This document shows positions 19,560 through 28,199 of a DNA stretch of 64,000 nt, in pieces. The position numbers were made by a program, and so were the translations under genes. The first letter of the stretch is position 1. The number at the start of each line of letters is the position of its first letter. Under the pieces are notes generated by a model. The model did no database searches. It saw only the letters and a program-made list of their open reading frames with translations, and had not been told where the DNA came from. The stretch is from NCBI RefSeq assembly GCF_038630985.1, contig NZ_CP152049.1, positions 6,935,501 through 6,999,500 on the forward strand. The letters are read 5' to 3'. The stretch is from Paenibacillus sp. FSL H8-0548 (lineage in GTDB: Bacteria > Bacillota > Bacilli > Paenibacillales > Paenibacillaceae).

Positions 19560-19748
19560 ACACACAAGCCCCTCTCGTCGCACCCGTCAGTGCGTCTGCT
19601 TGCGTCCCGGAACGTATCTATCCGTCATTATGTCCAGCAGCTCTACTATATAAACCTACTAATCTATCTTTTTTCCAAAAGTGATTACGGTATAATAACA
19701 GCCATAAGCTTAATCTTATATTTTTAAGAGAGAAGGACGGATCATTTG

Positions 19749-20621
19749 ATGAGTTTCGAGAGCATGTATACGACATATCGACCGCTGCTCCATTCCATTG
19801 CCTATCGTATGCTCGGCTCGCTCAGCGAGGCCGAGGATTTAGTTCAGGACGTATTTGCCGACTATAGCGGACTAGACACCTCTAATATCAGCAACGAAAA
19901 AGCGTATTTAGTCCGAATGGTCACTAATCGATCCCTTACTGCCCTGCAATCGGCACGCAAGCGGCGAGAGGTATACGTCGGTCATTGGCTGCCCGAGCCG
20001 GATATTGCTTCTGCCGAGCAGGACCCTGCTCAGCTTTATGCAGCGCATGAAGAGCTTTCTTATGGACTGCTTGTCATGATGGAAAAGCTGTCAGCCGCCG
20101 AGAGAGCTGTCTTCATTCTTAGAGAGTCGCTTCAGTACGACTACACGGAAATTGCGGAATGCCTGCAGCTAAAAGAGGCCAATTGCCGTAAAATTTTCAG
20201 CAGAGCTAAAGGGAAGCTTCAGCTCGAGCGGAATAAGCTTCCTGCAAACTCGGTAAAGGCCGCACCGCTTGTTGCCGCCTTTATGGAGGCTGCAGCCTCA
20301 GGCGATTTCGATAAATTGATTGCTCTTTTGACGGAAGAGGCTATTCTGGTCGCTGATGGCGGAGGTAAAGTGCATGCTGCCATCTTCGCGATCACTAGCA
20401 GAGCCCGCGTGATCGCTTTTCTACAGGGAGTAATAAGGAGAAGCTTCCTGGGGGACGGCCACCAATTTGCTGTCATTAACGGACAAGCTGGCCTCATCAT
20501 TATGAGCGATAATAAGCCAAAAAGCGTGATCAGCTTCCAGCTGAATGAGCATGAGCAGAAGCTCGAGCGAATTTTCGTCTTGTTGAATCCGGACAAGCTG
20601 GTTCATGTCGGACTTCTATAG
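19749..20621 (+). CDS. ECF41-family RNA polymerase sigma factor with fused C-terminal regulatory domain
   Basis: Sigma factor of group ECF41, which has no anti-sigma partner; instead the C-terminal SnoaL/NTF2-like domain controls activity. 290 residues: sigma2 (about 4-75), sigma4 (about 105-160), and the extension. All three group-defining motifs are visible: WLPEP linker (80-84), DGGGK (203-207) and NPDKL (280-284). ATG at 19749 after AGAAGGA. It precedes, on the same strand, a carboxymuconolactone-decarboxylase-like gene, the expected partner. Confidence 0.94.
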   Translation: MSFESMYTTYRPLLHSIAYRMLGSLSEAEDLVQDVFADYSGLDTSNISNEKAYLVRMVTNRSLTALQSARKRREVYVGHWLPEPDIASAEQDPAQLYAAHEELSYGLLVMMEKLSAAERAVFILRESLQYDYTEIAECLQLKEANCRKIFSRAKGKLQLERNKLPANSVKAAPLVAAFMEAAASGDFDKLIALLTEEAILVADGGGKVHAAIFAITSRARVIAFLQGVIRRSFLGDGHQFAVINGQAGLIIMSDNKPKSVISFQLNEHEQKLERIFVLLNPDKLVHVGLL

Positions 20622-20658
20622 GCTATTTGGTGAGAAGTTAAAACTTCCACGCATTGTC

Positions 20659-20685
20659 TGTCACAATCTCGGGCTATACTTTGTC
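20659..20685 (+). promoter_or_regulatory. Candidate ECF41-dependent promoter
   Basis: TGTCACA (20659-20665), 16 bp, TGTC (20682-20685). The known ECF41 target consensus is TGTCACA-N16-CGTC, so 10 of 11 positions match. About 70 nt before the start of the partner gene. Confidence 0.8.
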
Positions 20686-20755
20686 TTAGATGATGAAGGA
20701 ACTTAAGGCAGCCTGAAGAGGCCGCTTAATCAGATAACAGAGGAGATTGAAGAGG

Positions 20756-21193
20756 ATGACACAAAGAACCGCAATAGCGAAAGAATTGCCCGCTGCCTAT
20801 CAGGCCATGACTGGATTGGAAAAATATTTGGAAACGACCAGCATCGACAAGCAGCTAAGAGAGCTAATTAAAATTCGCGCATCACAAATCAACGGCTGTG
20901 CTTTTTGTATCAATATGCATACCAAGGATGCAAGAGCGCTTGGCGAAACCGAACAGCGGATTTATGCTTTGAGCGCTTGGCGCGACACGCCGTACTTCAC
21001 GCCTGCCGAGCGGGCAGTGCTTGCGTTGACGGAATCGGTAACCATCATTACAAAGGAGCATGTGCCGGATGCCGTCTACGATGAAGCAGCCCGTTATTTC
21101 GACAGCAAGCAGATCGGTGAAATCATCATGTGCATCATCACCATCAATGCTTGGAACCGGATCGCGATCAGTACGAATATGATGCCGGAGTAA
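20756..21193 (+). CDS. Carboxymuconolactone decarboxylase / AhpD-like protein
   Basis: 145 residues from ATG 20756 (AGGAG 11 bases upstream). AhpD-like helical fold with the redox motif CAFC at Cys48/Cys51 and His55, seen in peroxidase-type members. This is the 'C' class of the COE proteins (carboxymuconolactone decarboxylase, oxidoreductase, epimerase) that accompany ECF41 sigma factors; substrate unknown. Preceded by a close match to an ECF41 promoter. Confidence 0.9.
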   Translation: MTQRTAIAKELPAAYQAMTGLEKYLETTSIDKQLRELIKIRASQINGCAFCINMHTKDARALGETEQRIYALSAWRDTPYFTPAERAVLALTESVTIITKEHVPDAVYDEAARYFDSKQIGEIIMCIITINAWNRIAISTNMMPE

Positions 21194-21272
21194 CGGCAAT
21201 CAGCTGCAACCGCGACGCTAAAGAATGATCTTTTCGCGCAGCGTCCAATACGTAAATTTCTAGTTCGACTTA
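21194..21272. repeat. Single arm of repeat family B
   Basis: Inverted relative to the left arm at 6931-7009 and about 75% identical over 75 bp, sharing GCTGCGCGA, AGATCATTCTT and TCGCGGTTGCAGC. It begins right after the stop codon of the AhpD-like gene. Confidence 0.7.
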
Positions 21273-21275
21273 TCT

Positions 21276-21560
21276 AGTTGGATTGGTTCATTTATGAAAT
21301 AGCGCAATAGGACGAGGCTGCGTTGCACTTTGTACAACGTAATCGACGTTACTCGCCTGACTCGACCACGAACACTGCAGTTTGTGCAATAGAATGCCTA
21401 GTCTAGAGCGATATTTGTTGATTTGGAGCTAATTCTACTGCAGAATTACATTGTAGCCGTCTGAAACAGCTCTCATGTGAGGTTTCTATTGTACGAAGTG
21501 CAGTGTAGGCTGCTTCCCCTTAAACTAGCGAGGACTTTAGTGCATGGTATAGCAAATTTA
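21276..21560. repeat. Degenerate modular repeat (family C)
   Basis: Contains several modules of the form TGCA(C/G)TTTGT(A/G)CAA and a block around 21425-21530 that aligns at about 65% with 40270-40385, sharing GCTCTCATGT(C/G)AGGTTTC. No reading frame of note in 21194-21805. Confidence 0.6.
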
Positions 21561-21618
21561 AGGTCGTACGCAGCTAATAATGCTGCAAATCTAGTTGGAG
21601 ATTCCTATGGAAATTAAC

Positions 21619-21718
21619 CAAGGTGAAACGGCTGCCGCCTTCCTTATGGCGGTGGCGCGTTTCATTCCGGAGAAATATAGATATCGTATGGTGAAATGAT
21701 ATACTCCCCTATATTTCA
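21619..21718. repeat. Two-hairpin dispersed repeat, copy A3
   Basis: Same order of hairpins as the copy at 16831 with about ten differences in 100 bp; some changes weaken the second stem. It ends three bases before the prmC terminator. Confidence 0.87.
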
Positions 21719-21720
21719 AG

Positions 21721-21762
21721 AAAAGAACCTTAGGCCGCTAAAGTGGCCTAAGGTTCTTTTCT
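21721..21762. terminator. Terminator after prmC, probably bidirectional
   Basis: Perfect 16 bp stem AAAAGAACCTTAGGCC with its complement, T tracts on both sides. Confidence 0.9.
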
Positions 21763-21805
21763 CTGGCAATACGATAGGATGACACTGTGACAGGTTATAT
21801 TATTC

Positions 21806-22783
21806 TTAGGCGCGCTGCGACTGAATTGCTATCACATGTCGCTCGATGCCGGCGTAATCGCTAATGATTCGGATATCATCCCAGTGGCCCATAGCACGCA
21901 TCATATCTGCCACAATACGCGGCTGGCCCATGCCAAGCTCGAAGGCGACAATACGCGGGATTTGCAAGAGCAGCGGAAGCTGCTCCAGCATGCGGCGGTA
22001 CGGATCGAGTCCGTCCGCTCCGCCCTCCAGCGCGAGATGCGGCTCATAGTCGCGAACTTCGCGCTGCAAGCCCTTCATATCCGCCGCGGGTATATACGGC
22101 GGATTGGATACCAGCACGTCTATGCGCAGCATGTCGTGCGATAGCTTGCACTGCTCATGCCCAGGTATGAAGGGCATGAGCAGGTCGCCCTGCGCGAACG
22201 CGACGCGGTCCGCCGCTTCATGGCGGGCCACGTTCGCGCGGGCGACTGTCAGCGCATCCGGCGATAGATCGGATGCGCTGACGCGCCACGCGGGACGCTG
22301 CGCAGCTAGCGTGACGGCGATGGCGCCGCTGCCTGTGCCGACGTCAACGATCGTCGGCGCTTCACTCGCTCTTGCGACTGCGCTCACGGACTCGCTCGCC
22401 GCGGAAGGCCAGAGCAAATCAGCCGCTTCTAGCACGGCCTCTACGAGCAGCTCCGTCTCGGGTCGCGGAATAAGCACCGCTGGCGATACCGCAAAGGGGC
22501 GGCTATAGAACCATTGCTCGCCAATCATATATTGCACCGGCTCCCCCAGCGCCTTCCGGCGCACAAGCTCCTCCCATTCAGCCAGCTTAGCCTCCGGGAA
22601 GGGATCGCCTCCATCGCGCAGCAGCGCTGCACGGTCAATATGGAGCAGATGCATAAGCAGCAGCTCGGCGTTATTGCGCGGCTCCTCCACGGCTTCCTCC
22701 TTGAGCAGAGAAACGGCACGCATACTCGCCTCGCGAATCGTTAGCGGCAGCGTAAACCACGAGCCGCCCTTCATATTATTCAT
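21806..22783 (-). CDS. prmC: Peptide chain release factor glutamine methyltransferase
   Basis: Methylates the GGQ glutamine of RF1/RF2. 325 residues: N-terminal helical PrmC domain, then a class I methyltransferase fold with VGTGSGAIAVTLA for SAM and the catalytic NPPY (VSNPPYIP). The 130-150 region carries a short Ala/Ser insertion. Downstream of prfA on the same strand as in most bacteria. Starts at 22783 and 22774 are both possible (AAGGAG is 10 bases before the first ATG). Confidence 0.96.
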   Translation of the reverse strand: MNNMKGGSWFTLPLTIREASMRAVSLLKEEAVEEPRNNAELLLMHLLHIDRAALLRDGGDPFPEAKLAEWEELVRRKALGEPVQYMIGEQWFYSRPFAVSPAVLIPRPETELLVEAVLEAADLLWPSAASESVSAVARASEAPTIVDVGTGSGAIAVTLAAQRPAWRVSASDLSPDALTVARANVARHEAADRVAFAQGDLLMPFIPGHEQCKLSHDMLRIDVLVSNPPYIPAADMKGLQREVRDYEPHLALEGGADGLDPYRRMLEQLPLLLQIPRIVAFELGMGQPRIVADMMRAMGHWDDIRIISDYAGIERHVIAIQSQRA

Positions 22784-22860
22784 TCCTTCAACGCTCCTTC
22801 TTCTTGTACCAGCTTCCGTGCCTGCTATTCATCGCTTGCAGGCAGCTATTCAAGATGTCA

Positions 22861-22915
22861 AAACAAAACGCCGGATCAACTGTATGCTTATTCTAAGCAT
22901 ACAACGATCCAGCGT
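22861..22915 (-). terminator. Terminator between prfA and prmC
   Basis: Long stem with arms CGCTGGATC / GATCCGGCG and GTATGCT / AGCATAC (22870-22915), followed by GTTTTGTTTT on the minus strand. It would limit read-through from prfA into prmC. Confidence 0.85.
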
Positions 22916-22920
22916 CAGTA

Positions 22921-23991
22921 TTAAGCCATTTCACGTTCCATTAGATCCGCTTGCTCCGCAATCGTCAGCGACGAAATAACATCAGCCAGATCCCCGTTCA
23001 TAACGGAATCGAGCTTATGCAGCGTCAATCCAATCCGATGATCCGTTACACGGCTTTGCGGGAAATTGTACGTACGGATACGCTCGCTTCGGTCTCCCGT
23101 TCCAACCTTGCTCTTGCGCTCGCCTGCATATTTCGCTTCTTCCTCTTGACGGCGTACGTCGGAAATACGTGCACGAAGCACTGCCAGTGCCTTCGCCTTG
23201 TTCTCATTCTGCGATTTTCCATCCTGACAGGTCGCCATAATTCCCGTAGGAACATGCAATACGCGTACCGCGGATTTCGTTGTATTAACGGATTGACCGC
23301 CCGCTCCGCTTGAGCAGAACGTATCCACACGAATATCCTTGTCAAAAATCTCAATATCTACCTCTTCAACCTCAGGCATAACCGCTACCGTAGATGTCGA
23401 TGTATGAATACGACCGCCCGATTCCGTTACTGGAATACGCTGTACGCGATGAGCGCCGCTTTCGAATTTCATCTTGCTGTAAGCACCTTTGCCCGTAATC
23501 ATAAAAATAACCTCTTTGAAGCCTCCAAGGTCATTCTCGCTGAAATCCATCAGCTCCACGCGCCAGCCTTGCGTATCAGCAAACTTCGTATACATGCGAT
23601 ACAGCTCGTAAGCGAACAAAGCTGCTTCATCTCCGCCAGCAGCGCCGCGAATTTCAACAATAACGTTCTTGTCGTCATTCGGGTCCTTAGGCAGCAATAC
23701 GATGCGAATTTTCTCATCAAGCTCAGCTTGCCGCTGGCTTAACTCGTCAATTTCCATCTTAACCATTTCACGCATTTCGTCATCGAGCTTCTCCGCCTGC
23801 ATAATCTTGGCATCATCTAGCTGCTCGGTCACTTGTTTATATTCCGTAAAGGCATCATAGGCCTCTTGTAAATCAGACTGCTCCTTGGAAAGCTCTCTAA
23901 GCCGCTTGGGATCACTGGATACATCTGGATCACACAATAGCTCACTCAACTTTTCATACCGGTCTGCGAGTGCTTGTAAACGGTCAAACAC
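22921..23991 (-). CDS. prfA: Peptide chain release factor 1
   Basis: Decodes UAA and UAG stop codons. 356 residues from a GTG at 23991 ([18 protein letters not shown], which aligns with the start of B. subtilis RF1); an ATG two codons earlier is too close to the GAGGTG ribosome binding site. Codon-recognition [14 protein letters not shown] and the catalytic [10 protein letters not shown] are intact. Confidence 0.97.
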   Translation of the reverse strand: MFDRLQALADRYEKLSELLCDPDVSSDPKRLRELSKEQSDLQEAYDAFTEYKQVTEQLDDAKIMQAEKLDDEMREMVKMEIDELSQRQAELDEKIRIVLLPKDPNDDKNVIVEIRGAAGGDEAALFAYELYRMYTKFADTQGWRVELMDFSENDLGGFKEVIFMITGKGAYSKMKFESGAHRVQRIPVTESGGRIHTSTSTVAVMPEVEEVDIEIFDKDIRVDTFCSSGAGGQSVNTTKSAVRVLHVPTGIMATCQDGKSQNENKAKALAVLRARISDVRRQEEEAKYAGERKSKVGTGDRSERIRTYNFPQSRVTDHRIGLTLHKLDSVMNGDLADVISSLTIAEQADLMEREMA

Positions 23992-24101
23992 GATCATTCA
24001 CCTCTGTTTATTCCATTAGGATAATGTTCATTATAGCATATTTACGGGTTTGTATCGACTGCTGGTTTTGATTTACAGCACGCTTGCAGGCCCAAATTTC
24101 C

Positions 24102-24140
24102 AAAAAGACCCTGCAAGCGCCAATCAGCACTTACAGGGCC
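24102..24140 (-). terminator. Terminator of ychF
   Basis: GGCCCTGTAAGTGC / GCGCTTGCAGGGTC stem and TTTTT on the minus strand. Confidence 0.88.
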
Positions 24141-24158
24141 ATATTATTCCCAACTTTT

Positions 24159-25259
24159 CTATACGTTAAAACGGAAGTGAATAACGTCGCCATCACGCAC
24201 GACATATTCCTTGCCCTCTAAACGAACCTGACCCTTCTCGCGAGCCGCTACCATTGAGCCTGCTGCTGACAGGTCCGTAAAGGACACAACCTCAGCACGA
24301 ATGAAGCCGCGCTCGAAATCAGTATGAATTACGCCTGCTGCTTGCGGAGCTTTCGTTCCGCTGCGGATTGTCCAAGCACGCACCTCTTGCACGCCTGCCG
24401 TAAAGTAAGTGTACAATCCAAGCAGCTTGTATGCAGAGCTGATCAAGCGATTAAGGCCAGACTCCGACATGCCTAGCTCCTCGAGGAACATATCTTTATC
24501 CTCGCCTTCAAGCTCAGCGATTTCCGCTTCAACCTTCGCGCTGATCGGCACAACGTCAGCACCCTCAGCCTGCGCAAACTCACGTACCTTTTGCACATAC
24601 TCATTGCCATCTGAATTGGAAACCTCTTCTTCACTTACATTCGCAGCATACAATACCGTCTTCATCGTCAGCAAATGCAGATCGCGAACGAGCAGCTTCT
24701 CATCGTCGCTCAGCTCTACGCTGCGCGCCGGCATATCGTTATACAACGCTTCCTTGATGCGCTCAAGCACTTCAATCTCTTGGGCAACCTTCTTATCTCC
24801 GCCCTTAAGGTTTTTGCGGGAGCGTTCAATCTTCTTATCGACCGAATCGATATCAGCCAAAATAAGCTCCAAATTAATCGTTTGAATATCGCTGATCGGA
24901 TCTACTTTACCAGATACATGCGTAATATTATCATCCTGGAAGCAGCGAACTACATGAACGATTGCATCTACCTCACGGATATGCGCGAGAAACTTGTTGC
25001 CAAGCCCTTCGCCCTTGCTTGCGCCCGCTACAAGACCGGCAATATCAACAAATTCAAAAGCGGTAGGCACGATGCTCTTAGGCACCACTAGCTCAACCAG
25101 CCTATTCAGACGCTCGTCCGGCACTTCAACAACACCAACGTTAGGATCTATTGTACAAAAAGGGTAATTGGCAGATTCTGCCCCTGCTTGTGTAATTGCG
25201 TTAAACAATGTCGACTTGCCTACGTTCGGCAGACCTACAATACCAGCTTTCAATGCCAT
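24159..25259 (-). CDS. ychF: Redox-regulated ATPase/GTPase YchF
   Basis: Obg-family P-loop protein that binds the ribosome. 366 residues from ATG 25259 ([19 protein letters not shown]), which matches family length; upstream in-frame codons to 25295 are not needed. The G4 motif reads NVSE rather than NKxD, the change that lets YchF prefer ATP. Coiled-coil insert and C-terminal TGS domain present. Confidence 0.96.
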   Translation of the reverse strand: MALKAGIVGLPNVGKSTLFNAITQAGAESANYPFCTIDPNVGVVEVPDERLNRLVELVVPKSIVPTAFEFVDIAGLVAGASKGEGLGNKFLAHIREVDAIVHVVRCFQDDNITHVSGKVDPISDIQTINLELILADIDSVDKKIERSRKNLKGGDKKVAQEIEVLERIKEALYNDMPARSVELSDDEKLLVRDLHLLTMKTVLYAANVSEEEVSNSDGNEYVQKVREFAQAEGADVVPISAKVEAEIAELEGEDKDMFLEELGMSESGLNRLISSAYKLLGLYTYFTAGVQEVRAWTIRSGTKAPQAAGVIHTDFERGFIRAEVVSFTDLSAAGSMVAAREKGQVRLEGKEYVVRDGDVIHFRFNV

Positions 25260-25458
25260 GCGATAAGACACCCCTATTTTCCCGAAAGTAAACAACTCCA
25301 GCTATTATACCCCAGCGGCACCTACATTGAAAGTACTAACCGCTAACCGAATGATCGAATGAATCCTTCAGATGCGGAAATACTACGATAACGCTGGCTC
25401 TTCGCAGCCGGCTCAGAAGCAAGATTTTCTGAAAAATAGAGGAAGAGGAGGTGTATAC

Positions 25459-25602
25459 ATGGAAAATCAGACGCATAAAGGAAATTACAAAGGCACGACT
25501 CACATGAAAGCCAAAAATCAAGATATGGCCTTCGTCAACGATACGATTGAGGACTCCAAATCAGTAACCAACTTTACGTCCAAAAAGAAAAAGTCAGATT
25601 AG
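25459..25602 (+). CDS. Small hydrophilic protein of unknown function
   Basis: 47 residues, polar and lysine-rich with no membrane segment (MENQTHKGNYKG...KKKKSD). ATG 7 bases after a strong GAGGAGGTG and a terminator 26 bp after the stop make it a likely real gene. Size and composition recall small spore or coat proteins, but I recognise no family. In-frame codons back to 25372 lie upstream of the ribosome binding site. Confidence 0.7.
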   Translation: MENQTHKGNYKGTTHMKAKNQDMAFVNDTIEDSKSVTNFTSKKKKSD

Positions 25603-25608
25603 CTATTG

Positions 25609-25620
25609 TTCCTATATTTC
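25609..25620. repeat. Isolated end motif of repeat family A
   Basis: TTCCTATATTTC, the terminal motif of the two-hairpin repeats, 7 bases after a stop codon and just before a terminator. Confidence 0.5.
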
Positions 25621-25621
25621 A

Positions 25622-25674
25622 AAGAAAGGCGTGGACGAGGCCGGCTCTTCGCCGACCCCATCCACGCCCTTTTA
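25622..25674. terminator. Bidirectional terminator between converging genes
   Basis: GGCGTGGA / TCCACGCC outer stem and CGGC / GCCG inner stem (25628-25668), TTTT on the plus strand and CTTTCTTT on the minus strand. Confidence 0.85.
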
Positions 25675-25685
25675 AACCTATTCGC

Positions 25686-28067
25686 CTATAATCGAAGAGG
25701 TGCCTCCTGCAGCTCCGCACGCGATTGCAAATAACGGAAGAATGCGACCGATGCTTCGCCGCGCGTCACCTGCTTCTTAGGTAAAAACTTATTATCCGTT
25801 AAGCTCATAATTTTCAAGCCGACAACAATCGCAGCCTGCCCTTGATTCTCGATTTGCGATGAGTCTTTAAAGGAGGCTTTAAAAATATGATCATAATTGG
25901 CAAGTGCATTATAGCCTAGCGCCCGCACAATCAGCTCAGCCATTTCATCGCGTGACACTTTACCGCTTGGGTTAAAGGAGCCATCGCCTACATCAATGAG
26001 GTTTTGCTCAAGCGCGCTTTCGACATAAACGAAATAGCTAGAATCCGTTGCAACATCGTTAAAGGAGGCTTTGGCCGCCGTAGCGGTATTACCAAACATC
26101 AGGCCTGGAGACCGTCCGCTGCTTCTCGCAAGCACCAGCATTTTGATCAGCTCGCCGCGAGTAACCAGCTCATTCGGGCGTACCTTGCCATCTTTGACAT
26201 CCAGTGCTTTATAGGCGACCATCAGCTCCAGCTGCCGCTGTGCCCAGTGCCCCTCGATATCCTGTGCTTTCGGCTTCTCAAGCTGCGTTGCCTCGCCTGT
26301 CTCCCGATTGCTCCAGCCGCCAGTCACCGCGTCAAGATACACGGATTCATCAATCAGCCTCGGCACCAAGCGGTAGACGAGTTCTGCCTCTGTAGTCGTC
26401 TCCACCTCGTCGCCTCTAATTTCTCCGGATGCGAGAAGCAGTTTATATTTTTCAATCGGGATTGGCTGGCCGTTCCACTCAAACTGCTGCACAAGGCGAT
26501 ACGTTAGCTGCGTACGATAGTAATTGAGCCAGCTGTCGACAGCCTGCTCCTTCTTGATCACAGCAGGTGCCTCAGCAGGGTATTCAAAGCTAGAGAGATA
26601 TGCATCGTAATTCACGATTTCCCCCGTTACCGAATGAATAGCTACGCTAATACTGTCATAATCGACTGCGGCGCCATGAACTTTATGCACGAAGTTGAAA
26701 TAGTATTGACGATTTCCCCTCGCACTCATATCTTCATATTGCTTAGGATCTGGCTTTACCAAATACAGCTCATGTGTGAGCCATGGCAAATGCTTCTTAA
26801 CCGCGTCTTCTGCAGCGGCCGTTGCCTTCTCCAGCGAGATTAAAGAATCTGTAGCATTCACCTGTTCATTGTACGCATACGTATAGAAATTACGAACAGC
26901 ACCTGTCCGTCCATCAACAGAAGCTGATGCTGAGCCAAGCTCTTTGCCATCCTTGCTGATCGTCCAGTTCAAATACCAATAGGCTTCAATCGTGCCCGTG
27001 CCCTCATTTTGATTTTCACTATAATTCGAGCCGTTTAGCACTGCTCCCTCAGGAAGCTTGAACGCAGACCTCACCACAGCCTCGGCTTGCTTCTCCGTAA
27101 TCGCATTTGCCTTTGGCAGCTCGCCTAAAGGCTTCTCTGTTAATGGATTCTCAGAAACGGTCCCTGATCTAAAATAAGAACTGTCTGATTCCCCCTTAAG
27201 CTCGCCAGTAACGGCATCAATAGCAATCGGCTGAAGCTCGTAGCTTAACACCGGATTTTTCTTGCCCTGCATATTATAAGGGACAATGTAGGAAAGCTTA
27301 GGCGTCGCCGCCTCTCTCAGCTTCGTATTCGCTTCTTCTGCCGTCAGCTTCGTTTCTATCTTCGGAAAGCTGATGGTATCGTCCCATTGAAGCGAATATC
27401 TCTGTATGTTTCCTTCGCTGTCAATCTGAAGTTCTATATAGTTGTCAACATAGGGGATACCCTGAACCACTCGATCATAGCGCAAGGAGTGTACGACCGC
27501 GCCCGACAGAGGCGGCAGCAGCTGCACACCGTAATCTGGATTATATTGAATTTGTTCCTTGTAATCAGCAGCTATCTTCTGAATAAACTTTATTGCAATT
27601 TGCTGTGCTCCATCTCGCTCAACCTTCAAAGGATAGGTGGGCTTAGCCGTTGTGTTGTCCGTATACGAGCTAAACTCAAGCAGCTGTCCGGTATCCGCAT
27701 GAATTCGAACATAAATGCTGCCCAAATGCTTGCCGTTAACCTTCTTCACGAAGTCCAGACCCCAAGCATTACGTTTTCCGCTTGCCAGCATTTCCATAGA
27801 TAGATTAGCTCCTTGAAGGACATACTCCTTCGGAATGCTAACATATTGCCTTGCCAGCGCCTGTGCTTTCTCCTTCGTTATCGCTGCATCTACCGGAGTA
27901 TCAAAAACCTCATCCATCTTTACCCCTCCTGATGACGATACCGCCTCTGCTGCTTTCGTTACCACATTTTTGTTAACGCTTTCGGCAAATGCCGAAGCAG
28001 GCAATACGCTCATTAGCATAGCCGCCGACAGCATGACCGCTAGCTTCTTACGGTTATTATTCTTCAA
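25686..28067 (-). CDS. S-layer homology protein with YcdB/YcdC (PepSY-like) repeats
   Basis: Large exported protein, 793 residues from TTG 28067 (GGAGGG ribosome binding site about 8 bases upstream). Sec signal peptide (KKLAVMLSAAMLMSVLPASAFA), then a long region of two YcdB/YcdC-type modules with PepSY-like features (residues about 50-600), and three SLH domains in the last 190 residues (DIEGHWAQ, FNDVATDSSYF, FKDSSQIENQ), which anchor proteins to pyruvylated wall polymer. PepSY modules often inhibit proteases. Single gene with its own terminator. Confidence 0.9.
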   Translation of the reverse strand: MKNNNRKKLAVMLSAAMLMSVLPASAFAESVNKNVVTKAAEAVSSSGGVKMDEVFDTPVDAAITKEKAQALARQYVSIPKEYVLQGANLSMEMLASGKRNAWGLDFVKKVNGKHLGSIYVRIHADTGQLLEFSSYTDNTTAKPTYPLKVERDGAQQIAIKFIQKIAADYKEQIQYNPDYGVQLLPPLSGAVVHSLRYDRVVQGIPYVDNYIELQIDSEGNIQRYSLQWDDTISFPKIETKLTAEEANTKLREAATPKLSYIVPYNMQGKKNPVLSYELQPIAIDAVTGELKGESDSSYFRSGTVSENPLTEKPLGELPKANAITEKQAEAVVRSAFKLPEGAVLNGSNYSENQNEGTGTIEAYWYLNWTISKDGKELGSASASVDGRTGAVRNFYTYAYNEQVNATDSLISLEKATAAAEDAVKKHLPWLTHELYLVKPDPKQYEDMSARGNRQYYFNFVHKVHGAAVDYDSISVAIHSVTGEIVNYDAYLSSFEYPAEAPAVIKKEQAVDSWLNYYRTQLTYRLVQQFEWNGQPIPIEKYKLLLASGEIRGDEVETTTEAELVYRLVPRLIDESVYLDAVTGGWSNRETGEATQLEKPKAQDIEGHWAQRQLELMVAYKALDVKDGKVRPNELVTRGELIKMLVLARSSGRSPGLMFGNTATAAKASFNDVATDSSYFVYVESALEQNLIDVGDGSFNPSGKVSRDEMAELIVRALGYNALANYDHIFKASFKDSSQIENQGQAAIVVGLKIMSLTDNKFLPKKQVTRGEASVAFFRYLQSRAELQEAPLRL

Positions 28068-28144
28068 CGCTTCACCCTCCAATGCTTTTCCATATAATTC
28101 ATAAAGTATGACGCGATATACAGTCCAGAAGTTGCAACAAAAGC

Positions 28145-28182
28145 AAAAAAAAGACTGCTCCTTACTTAAAGGAGTCAGTCTT
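28145..28182 (-). terminator. Terminator of the glycosylation cassette
   Basis: AAGACTG / CAGTCTT outer and CTCCTT / AAGGAG inner stem, then eight T on the minus strand. Confidence 0.9.
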
Positions 28183-28199
28183 GCTTCTTGAAGCAGAGA

